Shown: piece by piece, positions 53,035-61,728 of the stretch
Layout: every line of letters begins with the position of its first letter
Position numbering within the stretch: the first letter of the stretch is position 1
Origin: Oceanimonas marisflavi
GTDB taxonomy: Bacteria; Pseudomonadota; Gammaproteobacteria; Enterobacterales; Aeromonadaceae
Length of the DNA stretch: 64,000 nucleotides
Direction: 5' to 3'
Assembly: GCF_003049725.1 (NCBI RefSeq)
Contig: NZ_QAGM01000012.1
Coordinates: 43,816-107,815, forward strand
Program-made: the position numbers and the translations under genes
Notes under the pieces: model-generated
The model's input: the letters and a program-made list of their open reading frames with translations, nothing else
Told to the model about the DNA's origin: nothing
Database searches by the model: none

Positions 53035-54246
53035 GTGTTTGACTTCATCATTATCGGCGGCGGCATCGTCGGCATGTCCACCGCCTGGCAGCTGAAAAAG
53101 GCCTACCCCGACAGCAAAATGCTGCTGGTGGAAAAGGAAAGCGGCCCGGCCCGGCACCAGACCGGCCACAACAGCGGCGTGATCCACGCCGGAGTCTATT
53201 ACACCCCGGGCAGCCTGAAGGCGAAATTCTGCCTGGAAGGCAATCGCGCCACCAAAGAATTCTGCCGCGAGCACGACATTCCCTTTGATGAGTGCGGCAA
53301 GCTGCTGGTGGCCACCAATGAACTGGAAATGCAGCGCATGAAGGCGCTGTGGGACAGAAGCGAGGCCAACGGCCTGGAGCGCTACTGGCTGAACGCCGGT
53401 GAGCTGAAGGAGCGCGAACCCAACATCACCGGCATGGGCGGCATTTTTGTGCCGTCCAGCGGCATTGTCGACTACAAGCAAGTGACCGCCGCCATGGGCA
53501 GGGAGTTTGTTCGCCTCGGCGGCGAAATTCGTTACAGCACCGAAGTGACCGGCCTGAAGGAAGAAGCCGAACAGGTGGTGGTGCAGACCTCTCAGGGAGA
53601 GTTTCAGGGCAGGTTTCTGGTGTCCTGCTCCGGACTGATGGCCGACCGGGTGGTGCGCATGCTGGGTCTGGAGCCCGAGTTCAAGATTTGCCCCTTCCGG
53701 GGCGAGTATTACCTGCTCAAGCCCGAGCACAACCGCATTGTGAATCACCTTATCTACCCGATTCCGGATCCGAACATGCCGTTTCTCGGGGTGCACCTGA
53801 CCCGCATGATCGACGGCACCGTGACCGTGGGCCCCAATGCCGTGCTGGCGTTCAAGCGCGAAGGCTACAACAAGCGCGATATTTCCCTGCGGGATACCCT
53901 GGAGATGCTCACCTACCCGGGCATTCTCAGAGTGCTGATGAAGAATCTGAAACCCGGCCTGACCGAGATGAAAAACTCCATTAACAAGGCCGGCTACCTG
54001 GAGCTGGTGCGCAAGTACTGCCCCAGCCTGTCTCTGGACGATCTCACTCCCTACCCCGCCGGTATTCGCGCCCAGGCGGTATCGAAAGACGGCCGGCTGG
54101 TGGACGACTTTCTGTTCGTGAACACCAAACGCACCCTGAACGTGTGCAACGCGCCGTCGCCGGCAGCCACCTCCGCCATTCCCATCGGCGGTTATATCGT
54201 TGACAAGATCAAGGAACAGGTGGCACTGCCCAGCGCCGTGGCCTGA
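53035..54246 (+). CDS. lhgO: L-2-hydroxyglutarate oxidase/dehydrogenase
   Basis: LhgO (LhgD) is a membrane-associated FAD enzyme that oxidises L-2-hydroxyglutarate to 2-oxoglutarate and sends the electrons to quinones. It has 403 residues, N-terminal GGGIVG (8-13) for FAD, then RHQTGHNSGVIHAGVYYTPGS and the C-terminal CNAPSPAATSAIPIGGYIV block, all as in E. coli. The start codon is GTG at 53035 (FDFIIIGGG). It completes the csiD pathway; the gabDT genes that follow it in E. coli are absent here. Confidence 0.94.
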   Translation: MFDFIIIGGGIVGMSTAWQLKKAYPDSKMLLVEKESGPARHQTGHNSGVIHAGVYYTPGSLKAKFCLEGNRATKEFCREHDIPFDECGKLLVATNELEMQRMKALWDRSEANGLERYWLNAGELKEREPNITGMGGIFVPSSGIVDYKQVTAAMGREFVRLGGEIRYSTEVTGLKEEAEQVVVQTSQGEFQGRFLVSCSGLMADRVVRMLGLEPEFKICPFRGEYYLLKPEHNRIVNHLIYPIPDPNMPFLGVHLTRMIDGTVTVGPNAVLAFKREGYNKRDISLRDTLEMLTYPGILRVLMKNLKPGLTEMKNSINKAGYLELVRKYCPSLSLDDLTPYPAGIRAQAVSKDGRLVDDFLFVNTKRTLNVCNAPSPAATSAIPIGGYIVDKIKEQVALPSAVA

Positions 54247-54259
54247 GGCCATTTCCCGG

Positions 54260-54287
54260 AAAAAAGGGCAGACCAGCCGGTCTGCCC
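54260..54287 (-). terminator. Terminator of ompW
   Basis: GGGCAGACC / GGTCTGCCC with a 4-base loop is followed on the minus strand by six T. On the plus strand the A-tract follows instead, so it is a poor terminator for lhgO. Confidence 0.8.
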
Positions 54288-54337
54288 AAAAAACACTGCC
54301 GAGTGTTCAGTGCCTCTCTTCCTGCAAGGTTTTTCAA

Positions 54338-54934
54338 TCAGAAACGGTAGCCCAGGCCGACCATAAGACCAGCAGGATCTATGTTGGCGGTATCTACCTG
54401 GCTGCCACCAACGGATACATCGGTGTCGATATCCATAAACCACACAGAGCCGTTGATAAACAGGTTGTCGGTTACATCCATATCCACACCGGCCTGAGCC
54501 GCCAGCCCCCAGGAGTCATCGGCCTTTACATCGGCTCCGTTCAGGTCGCCAAGTCCTTCTTCGTCAAAAAAGAAGGTGTAGTTCACCCCGGCGCCCACAT
54601 AAGGACGAACCTTGCTCTGGGCATTGCCAAAATAATACTGGGCCATCAGGGTCGGTGGCAGATGCTTGACACTGGCTACCTCACCGGCACCTTTAAGGCT
54701 GACATCATGAGAAAAGGGAGTGGCGGCCAGTAATTCCACCCCCCAGTTGTCGGTGACCATATAGGAAAAGGTCAGGCCCAGTTGAGTGTTGGAGTCTACA
54801 TCAAAGGTTTCATCAGCATCGGTGGTCGGGGCCACTGTCATGGCGCCACCACGCACCAGAATATCACCGGCCTGGTGAGCAAAGGCGGACGGGGCCAGCA
54901 GGGCGGTGGCAACCAGAAAAGCAACTTTTTTCAT
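54338..54934 (-). CDS. ompW: OmpW-family outer-membrane protein
   Basis: A 198-residue small eight-stranded beta-barrel. The signal peptide ends at residue 19 (PSAFA|H), followed by the OmpW start GDILVRGGAMTVAP, and the C-terminus is GLMVGLGYRF with the terminal Phe used for barrel insertion. OmpW proteins pass small hydrophobic compounds and respond to stress and carbon source. Whether it takes part in the nearby glutarate route is unknown. Confidence 0.9.
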   Translation of the reverse strand: MKKVAFLVATALLAPSAFAHQAGDILVRGGAMTVAPTTDADETFDVDSNTQLGLTFSYMVTDNWGVELLAATPFSHDVSLKGAGEVASVKHLPPTLMAQYYFGNAQSKVRPYVGAGVNYTFFFDEEGLGDLNGADVKADDSWGLAAQAGVDMDVTDNLFINGSVWFMDIDTDVSVGGSQVDTANIDPAGLMVGLGYRF

Positions 54935-55139
54935 TGTAAATCCTTTTTATCGATAACGATTTTGCTGCGAAATATTCAACTGGCACCAGTCTGCCTGAGC
55001 GGTCTCTCTATTTTTTTGATTTAACGCAAAACCGGACCGGTTTTTGCCTCATCCTTGTATTCTGGTCACGCAATAAAATACTCGGTGACCCCACTGGTCA
55101 AAACATTGGCCTTGGGGTATATCTGTATTCATTGGGTTC

Positions 55140-55170
55140 AGGCAGCGCTTTTGGCGTTGCCTGCTTTTTT
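55140..55170 (+). terminator. Terminator-like hairpin directly before the rnk ribosome site
   Basis: AGGCAGCGC pairs with GCGTTGCCT (9 bp with one G-U, 5-base loop) and is followed by GCTTTTTT. The rnk ribosome site GGAGG begins only four bases later. No gene on this strand lies upstream within the intergenic region, so it looks like an attenuator in the rnk leader. Confidence 0.6.
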
Positions 55171-55183
55171 ATTGGAGGTTGAA

Positions 55184-55588
55184 ATGGCCCAGTTGCCGCC
55201 CATTACTATTTCTACTCTGGATCTGGCCCGGCTTGAGGCTCTGCTCGAAAAGCAGCCCGACTCCGACACCGTGCGCCGGCTGGAAGACGAGCTGGACCGC
55301 GCCCAAGTCGTCGCGCCCGAAAACATGCCTGGCAATATCGTCACCATGAACTCGGTCATTCGCTTCAGCATGGCCGGCGGCGAGACCTTTACCAAAACCC
55401 TGTGCTTTCCCCGGGATATCGACGGCAGCAAGGAAAAGATCTCGGTACTCGCGCCCATTGGCAGCGCCCTGCTGGGGCTGGAAGCCGGGCAAAGCATTGA
55501 GTGGCCCGGCCCCAACGGCAAGACCCTGACGGTCACCATTGCCGAAGTGAAATACCAGCCCGAGCGGGCCGGCGATTATCAGTCGTAA
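55184..55588 (+). CDS. rnk: Regulator of nucleoside diphosphate kinase
   Basis: Rnk binds RNA polymerase through a GreA/GreB-like C-terminal domain and has a short N-terminal coiled coil. It has 134 residues (E. coli 136). The conserved ELDRAQVV, MPGNIVTMNSVIRF, VLAPIGSALLGLEAGQSIEW and KYQPERAGDY blocks are all present. I use the ATG at 55184, five bases after GGAGGTT; a longer in-frame reading would cover the leader hairpin. Confidence 0.92.
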   Translation: MAQLPPITISTLDLARLEALLEKQPDSDTVRRLEDELDRAQVVAPENMPGNIVTMNSVIRFSMAGGETFTKTLCFPRDIDGSKEKISVLAPIGSALLGLEAGQSIEWPGPNGKTLTVTIAEVKYQPERAGDYQS

Positions 55589-55626
55589 AATGAAAAAAGG
55601 CGCGGGTTTGCGCCTTTTTTCATTTT
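55587..55626. terminator. Terminator of rnk
   Basis: A 17-bp stem (AAAATGAAAAAAGGCGC and its complement) with a 6-base loop; it overlaps the rnk stop codon and works in both directions. Confidence 0.9.
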
Positions 55627-55708
55627 ACTGCCGACAAAAATAAAGCGGAGTCCTTGCTCGCAGGCCGCGGACATTGCATGCTTTTTTCTTTTTGTGTCCG
55701 GCCCTTTT

Positions 55709-56665
55709 ATGAACCCGCTGTTAACCAGCCTGCTGTTTTCCCTGTCCGTGACCGGCCCCATCTGCCTGCTGCTGATGCTGGGCTTTTTTCTGCGACGCAC
55801 GCACATGATGAATGAAGGCTTTATTGACGGAGCCAGCAAGCTGGTATTTAACGTCACCCTGCCGGTATTGCTGTTTACCAGCATCGTCAGCGCCGATTTC
55901 AGCCGAATGGCCAGCCCCAGCCTGATCCTGTATGGCGTGGTCGCCACCCTGGTGGTGTATGTGCTGCTGGAAGGGCTGGCCACGCGTCTGACTGCAGAAA
56001 AGGCACTGCGCGGCATTCTGGTGCAGGGCGCCTTTCGCGCCAACATGGCCATTGTGGGACTGGCCTATGTGCACAACGCCTATGGCAGCCAGGGGGTAGC
56101 GGCCATGGCCTTTTATGTGGCCTGCCTGACCATTTTGTTCAATATACTGGCGGTGATCACCCTGGGGCGCAGCCTGAACAGTGGCAAGCCAGTACGGCCC
56201 GGCACCATTATGCTTGGCATCATCAAAAACCCGCTGATCATCGGTATTGTCGCCGCCCTGCCGGTGGCTCTGGGCGGCTGGCCGGTGCCGGAGGTGCTGA
56301 TGAAAGCGGGGCAGTCTCTGGCGCAAATGACACTGCCACTGGCCCTGCTGTGCACCGGGGCATCCCTCAGCCTGAAATCCGGACGGGAAAGCACCGGCCT
56401 GCTGCCGGCCATCGCCCTGCTGCGGCTGATCCTGGTTCCCGGCGCCATCACTCTGGGGGCCTGGGCGGCGGGCTTTGACGGAGCCGAGCTGACCATGCTG
56501 TTTCTGATCAACGCATCCCCCACCGCCGCCGCCAGCTATGTGATGGTGCGGGCCATGGGCGGCAACGCCGTACTGGCCGCCAACATTATCGCCGTGACCA
56601 CCCTGGGCTCCCTGCTCACCACCAGCCTGGGAGTGACCCTGCTCGGGGCACTGAGCGGCTTTTGA
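55709..56665 (+). CDS. AEC family transporter
   Basis: A 318-residue inner-membrane carrier of the auxin efflux carrier type with about ten membrane helices in two halves (GPICLLLMLGFFLRR..., ...NPLIIGIVAALPVALGG, ...INASPTAAASYVMVRAMGG). Bacterial members move malate, malonate or other small acids. A LysR regulator follows 57 bases downstream on the same strand and may control it. I use the ATG at 55709; a GTG 15 bases earlier is possible and neither has a clear ribosome site. Confidence 0.85.
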   Translation: MNPLLTSLLFSLSVTGPICLLLMLGFFLRRTHMMNEGFIDGASKLVFNVTLPVLLFTSIVSADFSRMASPSLILYGVVATLVVYVLLEGLATRLTAEKALRGILVQGAFRANMAIVGLAYVHNAYGSQGVAAMAFYVACLTILFNILAVITLGRSLNSGKPVRPGTIMLGIIKNPLIIGIVAALPVALGGWPVPEVLMKAGQSLAQMTLPLALLCTGASLSLKSGRESTGLLPAIALLRLILVPGAITLGAWAAGFDGAELTMLFLINASPTAAASYVMVRAMGGNAVLAANIIAVTTLGSLLTTSLGVTLLGALSGF

Positions 56666-56722
56666 TGCAAGCCCGCCCTCGCTCACGTATGGTAGGTCTT
56701 AAACTGTTTGACTGGTGCGCCC

Positions 56723-57640
56723 ATGTCCCGAGAAAAAGCCCTGACCCTGGATGCCCTGCGGGTGCTCGATGCCATCGACCGCCGCGGCAGCTTTGCCGCC
56801 GCCGCCGACGAGCTGGGCAAGGTGCCTTCGGCACTCAGCTATACCATTCAGAAACTGGAAGACGAGCTGGATCTGACCCTGTTTGATCGCTCCGGTCACC
56901 GCACCCGCTTTACTCCGGTAGGTCGCCTGCTGCTGGATCAGGGGCGCCAGCTGCTGCAGGCTTCCGGCCAGCTGGTGGAAAGCGCCCGCGCCCTGGAGCG
57001 GGGCTGGGAAACCAGCCTGACCCTGGCGGTGGATGGCATTCTGCCGAGCCAGCGACTGTTTCCACTGATTGAGGCTCTGTCCCGCCAGAGTGATACCGAT
57101 ATTCGCTTGTCTCAGGAAATTCTCGCCGGCAGCTGGGAGGCGCTGGAAAGCGGCCGGGCCGATCTGGTCATCGCTTCGTTACAGGAAGAAATCCCCATTA
57201 CTCCCGGCATCAAGCACTCTTTCCTCTACCGGGAAACCTTTGTCTATGTGGCCCATCCCGACCATCCCATTCACCGGGAAACGGTAGCGATCACCGACGA
57301 AGTACTACAGGGCTACCGGGCCATCGCCGTGGCCGATACCGCCCGCAACAAACCGCCGCTGACCTATCACCTGTTCAGCAAACAGCCCCGGCTGACGGTC
57401 AGCACCATGCAGGACAAGATCAGCGCCCTGCGCGCCGGACTGGGCATTTCCACCCTGCCGGGGGCCTGGCTGAACGAGCTGCTGGAGCGAGGAGAACTGA
57501 AACCCATCAAGGGAGTGGCGCCCGTCAGCACCGATGTGGTGCTGGCCTGGCGGCGGGACGCCATGGGCAAGGCCAAGAGCTGGCTGATCCGCCAGATCCC
57601 GGCCTTGTTTGAAGAGAAGAAAGACTCAGCGGGAGCGTGA
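56723..57640 (+). CDS. LysR-family transcriptional regulator
   Basis: A 305-residue regulator with the N-terminal winged helix-turn-helix (TLDALRVLDAIDRRGSFAAAADELGKVPSALSYTIQKLEDEL) and a PBP2-type effector domain. It resembles the YhaJ branch of enterics. Start at the ATG at 56723. It overlaps the 3' end of the convergent lpxT by 15 bases. Target and effector are unknown; the AEC transporter next door is the first candidate. Confidence 0.88.
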   Translation: MSREKALTLDALRVLDAIDRRGSFAAAADELGKVPSALSYTIQKLEDELDLTLFDRSGHRTRFTPVGRLLLDQGRQLLQASGQLVESARALERGWETSLTLAVDGILPSQRLFPLIEALSRQSDTDIRLSQEILAGSWEALESGRADLVIASLQEEIPITPGIKHSFLYRETFVYVAHPDHPIHRETVAITDEVLQGYRAIAVADTARNKPPLTYHLFSKQPRLTVSTMQDKISALRAGLGISTLPGAWLNELLERGELKPIKGVAPVSTDVVLAWRRDAMGKAKSWLIRQIPALFEEKKDSAGA

Positions 57641-58321
57641 CGGAAGGAGCACCTGCACGCGGGCGACCAGCGCATCCATCAGGCCGGTCTGCAACAGCCA
57701 GGCCAGACCAAAGGCGGCCACCGCAAAGGCGCCTACGTAAATATCGGTAAACCAGTGCGCGCCGCCCATCACCCGGGGGGCGGAAAACACCACCACAAAC
57801 AGACAGCCCCAGAGCCCGGCCTTCCAGGACAGATAGCGCCAGGCAAAGGCGGTGAAGATCATCAGCATCAGGCCATGATCACCGGGAAAGCTATCTCCGG
57901 ACGAGTCCTTGGTCTTGAATGATGCCAGCTCGGTCAGCCGTAATACATTGTCAAAAGTCAGGGTCGGGCTGGGCCGCTCCACCGGAATGGCCCGTCCCAG
58001 CTGGTTCAGCCCCACGGCGGTCAGCAGCATGCACACACCAATAATGATCAGCCGCCGGCGCTGCTCGGAGTCAGCCTTACGATAGAAGCTGTAATACACG
58101 GCGCCCATGGCCAACAGGGCCACACCATCAAAGGCCCGGTTGTTGAGCGCCGCGATCAGGTTAACCCAGGCCTGGCTTTCCCCCAGCTTTTGATTAAAAA
58201 AGTAAAACACCGCCTTGTCGAGCTCGAACCAGAAACCATGGTTCGGCAGCCAGAACCAGCTGCCCAGCACCGCAAACGCCGCCAGGTTCCAGAACACCAG
58301 TTTGTTGTAATGAATAGACAT
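57626..58321 (-). CDS. lpxT: Lipid A 1-diphosphate synthase (PAP2 family)
   Basis: LpxT moves phosphate from undecaprenyl diphosphate to lipid A at the outer face of the inner membrane. It has 231 residues. The NHGFW, FYFFNQKLGES, NNRAFDGVALLAMG, LGRAIPVERPSPTLTF, SGDSFPGDHG and GAHWFTDI motifs match E. coli LpxT step for step and include the PAP2 phosphatase core. Start at the ATG at 58321 after AAGGGGG. Confidence 0.9.
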   Translation of the reverse strand: MSIHYNKLVFWNLAAFAVLGSWFWLPNHGFWFELDKAVFYFFNQKLGESQAWVNLIAALNNRAFDGVALLAMGAVYYSFYRKADSEQRRRLIIIGVCMLLTAVGLNQLGRAIPVERPSPTLTFDNVLRLTELASFKTKDSSGDSFPGDHGLMLMIFTAFAWRYLSWKAGLWGCLFVVVFSAPRVMGGAHWFTDIYVGAFAVAAFGLAWLLQTGLMDALVARVQVLLPSRSR

Positions 58322-58468
58322 GAGTCCCCCTTGAAACAAGGCGGGCATTGTACGGAATTTTTCTGATACTGTGCATTCTGGACAGTCACATACAGCTCGA
58401 AAACAGCCCCGGGCACTTTCACTCAGGGCATGATCAAAACCTGCTTCAGACTGCGCACCAGAGTGTCA

Positions 58469-59278
58469 TCACGCGCGGGGTGGCGAAAAGCGCAACGACA
58501 GGCAAGACATGCCGCCATCGAGCTTGGCGGCTTCGCTGTTACCGATAAGACGCACCTTGTAACCGGCCTTGTCGAGCAGTTCCGCCGTCTGCGGGAAGCC
58601 CGCCGGCATCAACACCAGCTCGTTGAAACGGATAGTGTTGGCACAGGCTTCTTCCCCTTCCACGGTATGAATGACACGATAACCGTCAAAGCAGTGCGTC
58701 GTATCCAGGCGCCGGGTAGACAGTATGGTTTCCTCGTCGAGCAACGAACAGTCGGTTTTGAAGTGCAGCACGCCCTCGGGGGTAAGCACCTCGCGCACCC
58801 GGTAACCATAGGGAGCCACCAGCTGACGCAGTTCTTCAATGCCGGCGGCATCGGTGCGGCTGGAAGCTCCCACCAGAATTTCCCGTTCGGTGGTAAGAAT
58901 ATCACCGCCATCGACAAATCCCGGCCCCTGAATGTGCAGCACCTCGGAATAAAACTGCTCCAGCGTCGGTACCATCTCGGCGGCTTCCCCGAGGCGTGAC
59001 AACGCGCCGGGACGCATGGCGATGGCGATTTCCGGTAAACATAACGCCGCGTCCTCGACGAATACGGAATCCGGATAAGCTTCGAGTGGTTCCAGCACAG
59101 TTACCATGGCGCCGGTCGACTCAAGGGCCGCAACATAATCCTGGTGGTGCTGACGAAACAGTTCAAGACTGGGCTCGCCGGTATCGACGGCGCGCAGGCC
59201 CTTTACAATGCTGGCGCCCGGTCGGCGCGTGATCGCGTGGGTAAAAGTGTAGGAACGTGCAGTCACGGGTGCCTCCAT
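58469..59278 (-). CDS. Dimethylarginine dimethylaminohydrolase-like enzyme
   Basis: An amidinotransferase-fold hydrolase expected to split methylated arginines into citrulline and methylamines. It has 269 residues. The active-site set lines up with P. aeruginosa DDAH: substrate loop SVFVEDAALC (71-80), Asp123 in GFVDGGDIL (Glu in the Pseudomonas enzyme, Asp in the mammalian one), His172 in VLHFKTD and nucleophile Cys259 in LDGGMSCLSLRF. Start taken at the ATG at 59278; no strong ribosome site. Divergent from an amino acid importer with a shared palindromic promoter. Activity on arginine itself cannot be excluded. Confidence 0.85.
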   Translation of the reverse strand: MEAPVTARSYTFTHAITRRPGASIVKGLRAVDTGEPSLELFRQHHQDYVAALESTGAMVTVLEPLEAYPDSVFVEDAALCLPEIAIAMRPGALSRLGEAAEMVPTLEQFYSEVLHIQGPGFVDGGDILTTEREILVGASSRTDAAGIEELRQLVAPYGYRVREVLTPEGVLHFKTDCSLLDEETILSTRRLDTTHCFDGYRVIHTVEGEEACANTIRFNELVLMPAGFPQTAELLDKAGYKVRLIGNSEAAKLDGGMSCLSLRFSPPRA

Positions 59279-59301
59279 AAATGGCAAGGGTATCGCCGCA
59301 G

Positions 59302-59341
59302 AATTTATACGTTTGCATAAGTTTATGCAAACGTATAAATT
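59302..59341. promoter_or_regulatory. Perfect 40-bp palindrome with symmetric divergent promoters
   Basis: Arms AATTTATACGTTTGCATAA and TTATGCAAACGTATAAATT are exact complements around GT. Each strand reads TTTGCA, 16 bases, TATAAA (plus: 59312-59317 and 59334-59339; minus: 59331-59326 and 59309-59304), so one operator can block both genes. Each arm contains a 16-bp semi-palindrome TTATACGTTTGCATAA, suggesting two regulator dimers. The TetR protein at 62581 is the likely ligand. Confidence 0.75.
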
Positions 59342-59375
59342 AATTCGAAAGCAAGCATAATAAGCGGAGGGATCC

Positions 59376-60164
59376 ATGCATGCTCGCAACATGGGGACGG
59401 CACCCGTCATCGAGGTGGCCAACCTGCACAAGACCTTCGGTCAAATCGAGGTGCTGAAGGGAATCGATCTATCCGCTGCTCAGGGTGAAGTGGTTGCGCT
59501 GATTGGTGGCAGTGGCTCCGGCAAGTCAACCACACTGCGTTGCCTCAACCTGCTGGAAACACCCACCCGTACCGACCGCCTCCGCTTGCTGGGCGAAGAC
59601 ATTCCGCTGAAACCCAATCGGGACGGCACATCCACTGTCCAGAATCAAAAGCAGCTGCGCCGGCTGCGCAGTCGCATCGCCATGGTGTTTCAAAGTTTTA
59701 ATCTGTGGCCGCACATGTCGCTGGAAAAAAACGTCATGGAGGCGCAGGTCCAGGTGCTGGGCCGTTCCAGGGAGGAAGCCAGGGAAGTCGCCTGCCGTCT
59801 GCTAGACCGCGTGGGTCTGGCCGATCGCCGCGACATGTATCCGCAGCAACTTTCCGGCGGTCAGCAGCAGCGCGGTGCCATCGCCCGCGCCCTGGCCGTA
59901 GATCCGGAAGTCATGCTGTTCGACGAGCCGACCTCGGCACTGGATCCCGAACTGGTGGGCGAAGTGCTGACGGTCATGCGTGACCTGGCCGAGGAAAACC
60001 GCACCATGATCATCGTCACCCATGAAATGAAATTCGCGGCGGATGTCGCCGACAGGGTAATGTTTCTCAACCAGGGACGCGTTGAGGAGCAAGGGACGCC
60101 GGAGGAGATCTTCCAGGCGCCAAAATCGGAGCGTCTCAAACAGTTCATCAGCTCAATCGTCTGA
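59376..60164 (+). CDS. Polar amino acid ABC transporter, ATP-binding protein
   Basis: A 262-residue ATPase of the HisP/GlnQ/ArtP type. Walker A GGSGSGKST is at 44-52, the Q-loop is in AMVFQSFNLWPHM, the signature is LSGGQQQR, Walker B is VMLFDEPTSALDP, and the switch is IVTHEM. The ATG at 59376 has GGAGGG 6 bases before. First gene of a four-gene importer operon, divergent from the DDAH-like gene. The insertion after about residue 70 is typical of basic amino acid importers. Confidence 0.9.
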   Translation: MHARNMGTAPVIEVANLHKTFGQIEVLKGIDLSAAQGEVVALIGGSGSGKSTTLRCLNLLETPTRTDRLRLLGEDIPLKPNRDGTSTVQNQKQLRRLRSRIAMVFQSFNLWPHMSLEKNVMEAQVQVLGRSREEAREVACRLLDRVGLADRRDMYPQQLSGGQQQRGAIARALAVDPEVMLFDEPTSALDPELVGEVLTVMRDLAEENRTMIIVTHEMKFAADVADRVMFLNQGRVEEQGTPEEIFQAPKSERLKQFISSIV

Positions 60165-60178
60165 CTTCCGGAGATCAT

Positions 60179-60949
60179 ATGAAAATCACATCCAGCCTGT
60201 TTGTCACCCTTGCCCTGTCCGCCGTCGCCTCAACGGCATCCGCAGACATCATTCGCCTCGGCTTCGCCACCGAACCCTATCCGCCCTTTGCCACACCGGA
60301 CGCCACCGGCCAGGTCACCGGCTGGGAAGTGGACATCGCCAATGCCGTGTGCGCCGAGGCCAGGCTTGAGTGCGAGATTGTTACCACCTCCTGGGATGGC
60401 ATCATCCCCGCCCTGCAGGCCGAGAAGCTCGACGTGATCGCCGCTTCACTGAGCATCAACGAAGAACGCCAGAAGGTGATCGACTTCTCCGATAAGTACT
60501 ATCAGACCGGTGCCGCACTCGTTGCGGCGAAGGGTAGCGGCATGGCGCCCACTCCACAAGGCGTGGCCGGCAAGACCATCGGCGTGCAGTCGGGCTCCGT
60601 GCACCAGGCCTATGCGCTCAAGCACTTCCCAGATGCCAATATCCGCGAGTACCAGACCCAGGATGAAGCCAACCAGGACGTCTTTTCCGGCCGCCTCGAC
60701 GGCACCCTCGCCGACGTAATGGTGCTCGACGATTTCCTGGCATCCGACGAAGGCTCAATCTGCTGCGAAAACGTCGGCCTGGTCGCCAACGACGAGAGTG
60801 TACTCGGCCTGGGCATCGGCTTTGGCCTGCGCAAGGGCAATGAGGCACTGCTGCAACAGCTGAACACGGCGATCGCCGCGATCCGCACCAACGGCACCTA
60901 CGATGCCATCACCGCCAAGTATTTTGACTTTAACATCTACGGCGAATAA
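60179..60949 (+). CDS. Amino acid ABC transporter, periplasmic substrate-binding protein
   Basis: A 256-residue SBP family 3 protein. The signal peptide ends near residue 22 (STASA|D). The first lobe carries IRLGFATEPYPPFATPDATG and GWEVDIANAVCAE, the ligand-side motif SWDGIIPALQAEKLDVIAASLSI, and FSDKYYQTGAA. Family members bind polar or basic amino acids; together with the DDAH-like gene, methylated arginines or arginine are the best guess. GGAG precedes the ATG, 15 bases after the ATPase gene. Confidence 0.88.
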   Translation: MKITSSLFVTLALSAVASTASADIIRLGFATEPYPPFATPDATGQVTGWEVDIANAVCAEARLECEIVTTSWDGIIPALQAEKLDVIAASLSINEERQKVIDFSDKYYQTGAALVAAKGSGMAPTPQGVAGKTIGVQSGSVHQAYALKHFPDANIREYQTQDEANQDVFSGRLDGTLADVMVLDDFLASDEGSICCENVGLVANDESVLGLGIGFGLRKGNEALLQQLNTAIAAIRTNGTYDAITAKYFDFNIYGE

Positions 60950-60999
60950 GGAGCCGCTTCGCGGCGTCACGGACGCAGCCCAGTCTGAAGGAGATCAGG

Positions 61000-61728
61000 A
61001 TGGCGATTAACTACAAAGACATGGAGGTGACGGAACTGCTCTCGCTCTCGCCTCCAGGCTGGGGCGGTGCGCTGCTCGACGGGCTGCTCATATCACTCAA
61101 GATCACGATGCTGGGCTATGGCCTCGGACTGCTGATCGGACTGGCCGGAGCGACGCTGAAGCGTTCCGGTGGCCCCGTCGTACGCGATGTTATGGCAGTC
61201 TACACCACCCTGGTACGCGCGGTACCCGAGCTGGTGCTGATCCTGATCGGCTATTTCGCCATACCACAATTGCTCAACCAGATATTGACGTCGTTCGATT
61301 ACGAGCGGATCGAGATCAGCGGTTTTCTCGTAGGTGTGCTGGTGATCGGCTTCGTCCAAGGCGCCTACGCCACCGAGGTGCTGCGTGGCGCCCTGGCCGC
61401 AGTCAACCCGGGACATATCGAAGCAGCCCGCAGCTTTGGTATGCATCCGTTCCGTATTTTCTACCGCATTACCCTGCCGGAGATGCTACCACTAGCCCTG
61501 CCCGGACTGTCGAACCTCTGGCTTACGGCCACCAAGGATACGGCATTGCTGGCTGTGGTCGGCTTCACCGAGTTGACGCTGGCGGCGCGCCAGGCCGCCG
61601 GCGCAACCAAACACTATTTTCTTTTCCTGCTCGCCGCCGGCGCGCTCTATCTGGCCGTGACGCTGATCTCCGGCTGGCTGTTCCAGTGGCTCGAGAAACA
61701 TTTCAGCCGGGGGATGCGCCGTGCCTGA
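61000..61728 (+). CDS. Amino acid ABC transporter permease (HisQ type)
   Basis: A 242-residue inner-membrane permease with five membrane helices and the EAA coupling loop (EAARSFGMHPFRIFYRITLPEMLPLALPG). It overlaps the next permease gene by 8 bases, so the two form a heterodimeric channel. AAGGAG precedes the ATG at 61000. Confidence 0.9.
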   Translation: MAINYKDMEVTELLSLSPPGWGGALLDGLLISLKITMLGYGLGLLIGLAGATLKRSGGPVVRDVMAVYTTLVRAVPELVLILIGYFAIPQLLNQILTSFDYERIEISGFLVGVLVIGFVQGAYATEVLRGALAAVNPGHIEAARSFGMHPFRIFYRITLPEMLPLALPGLSNLWLTATKDTALLAVVGFTELTLAARQAAGATKHYFLFLLAAGALYLAVTLISGWLFQWLEKHFSRGMRRA

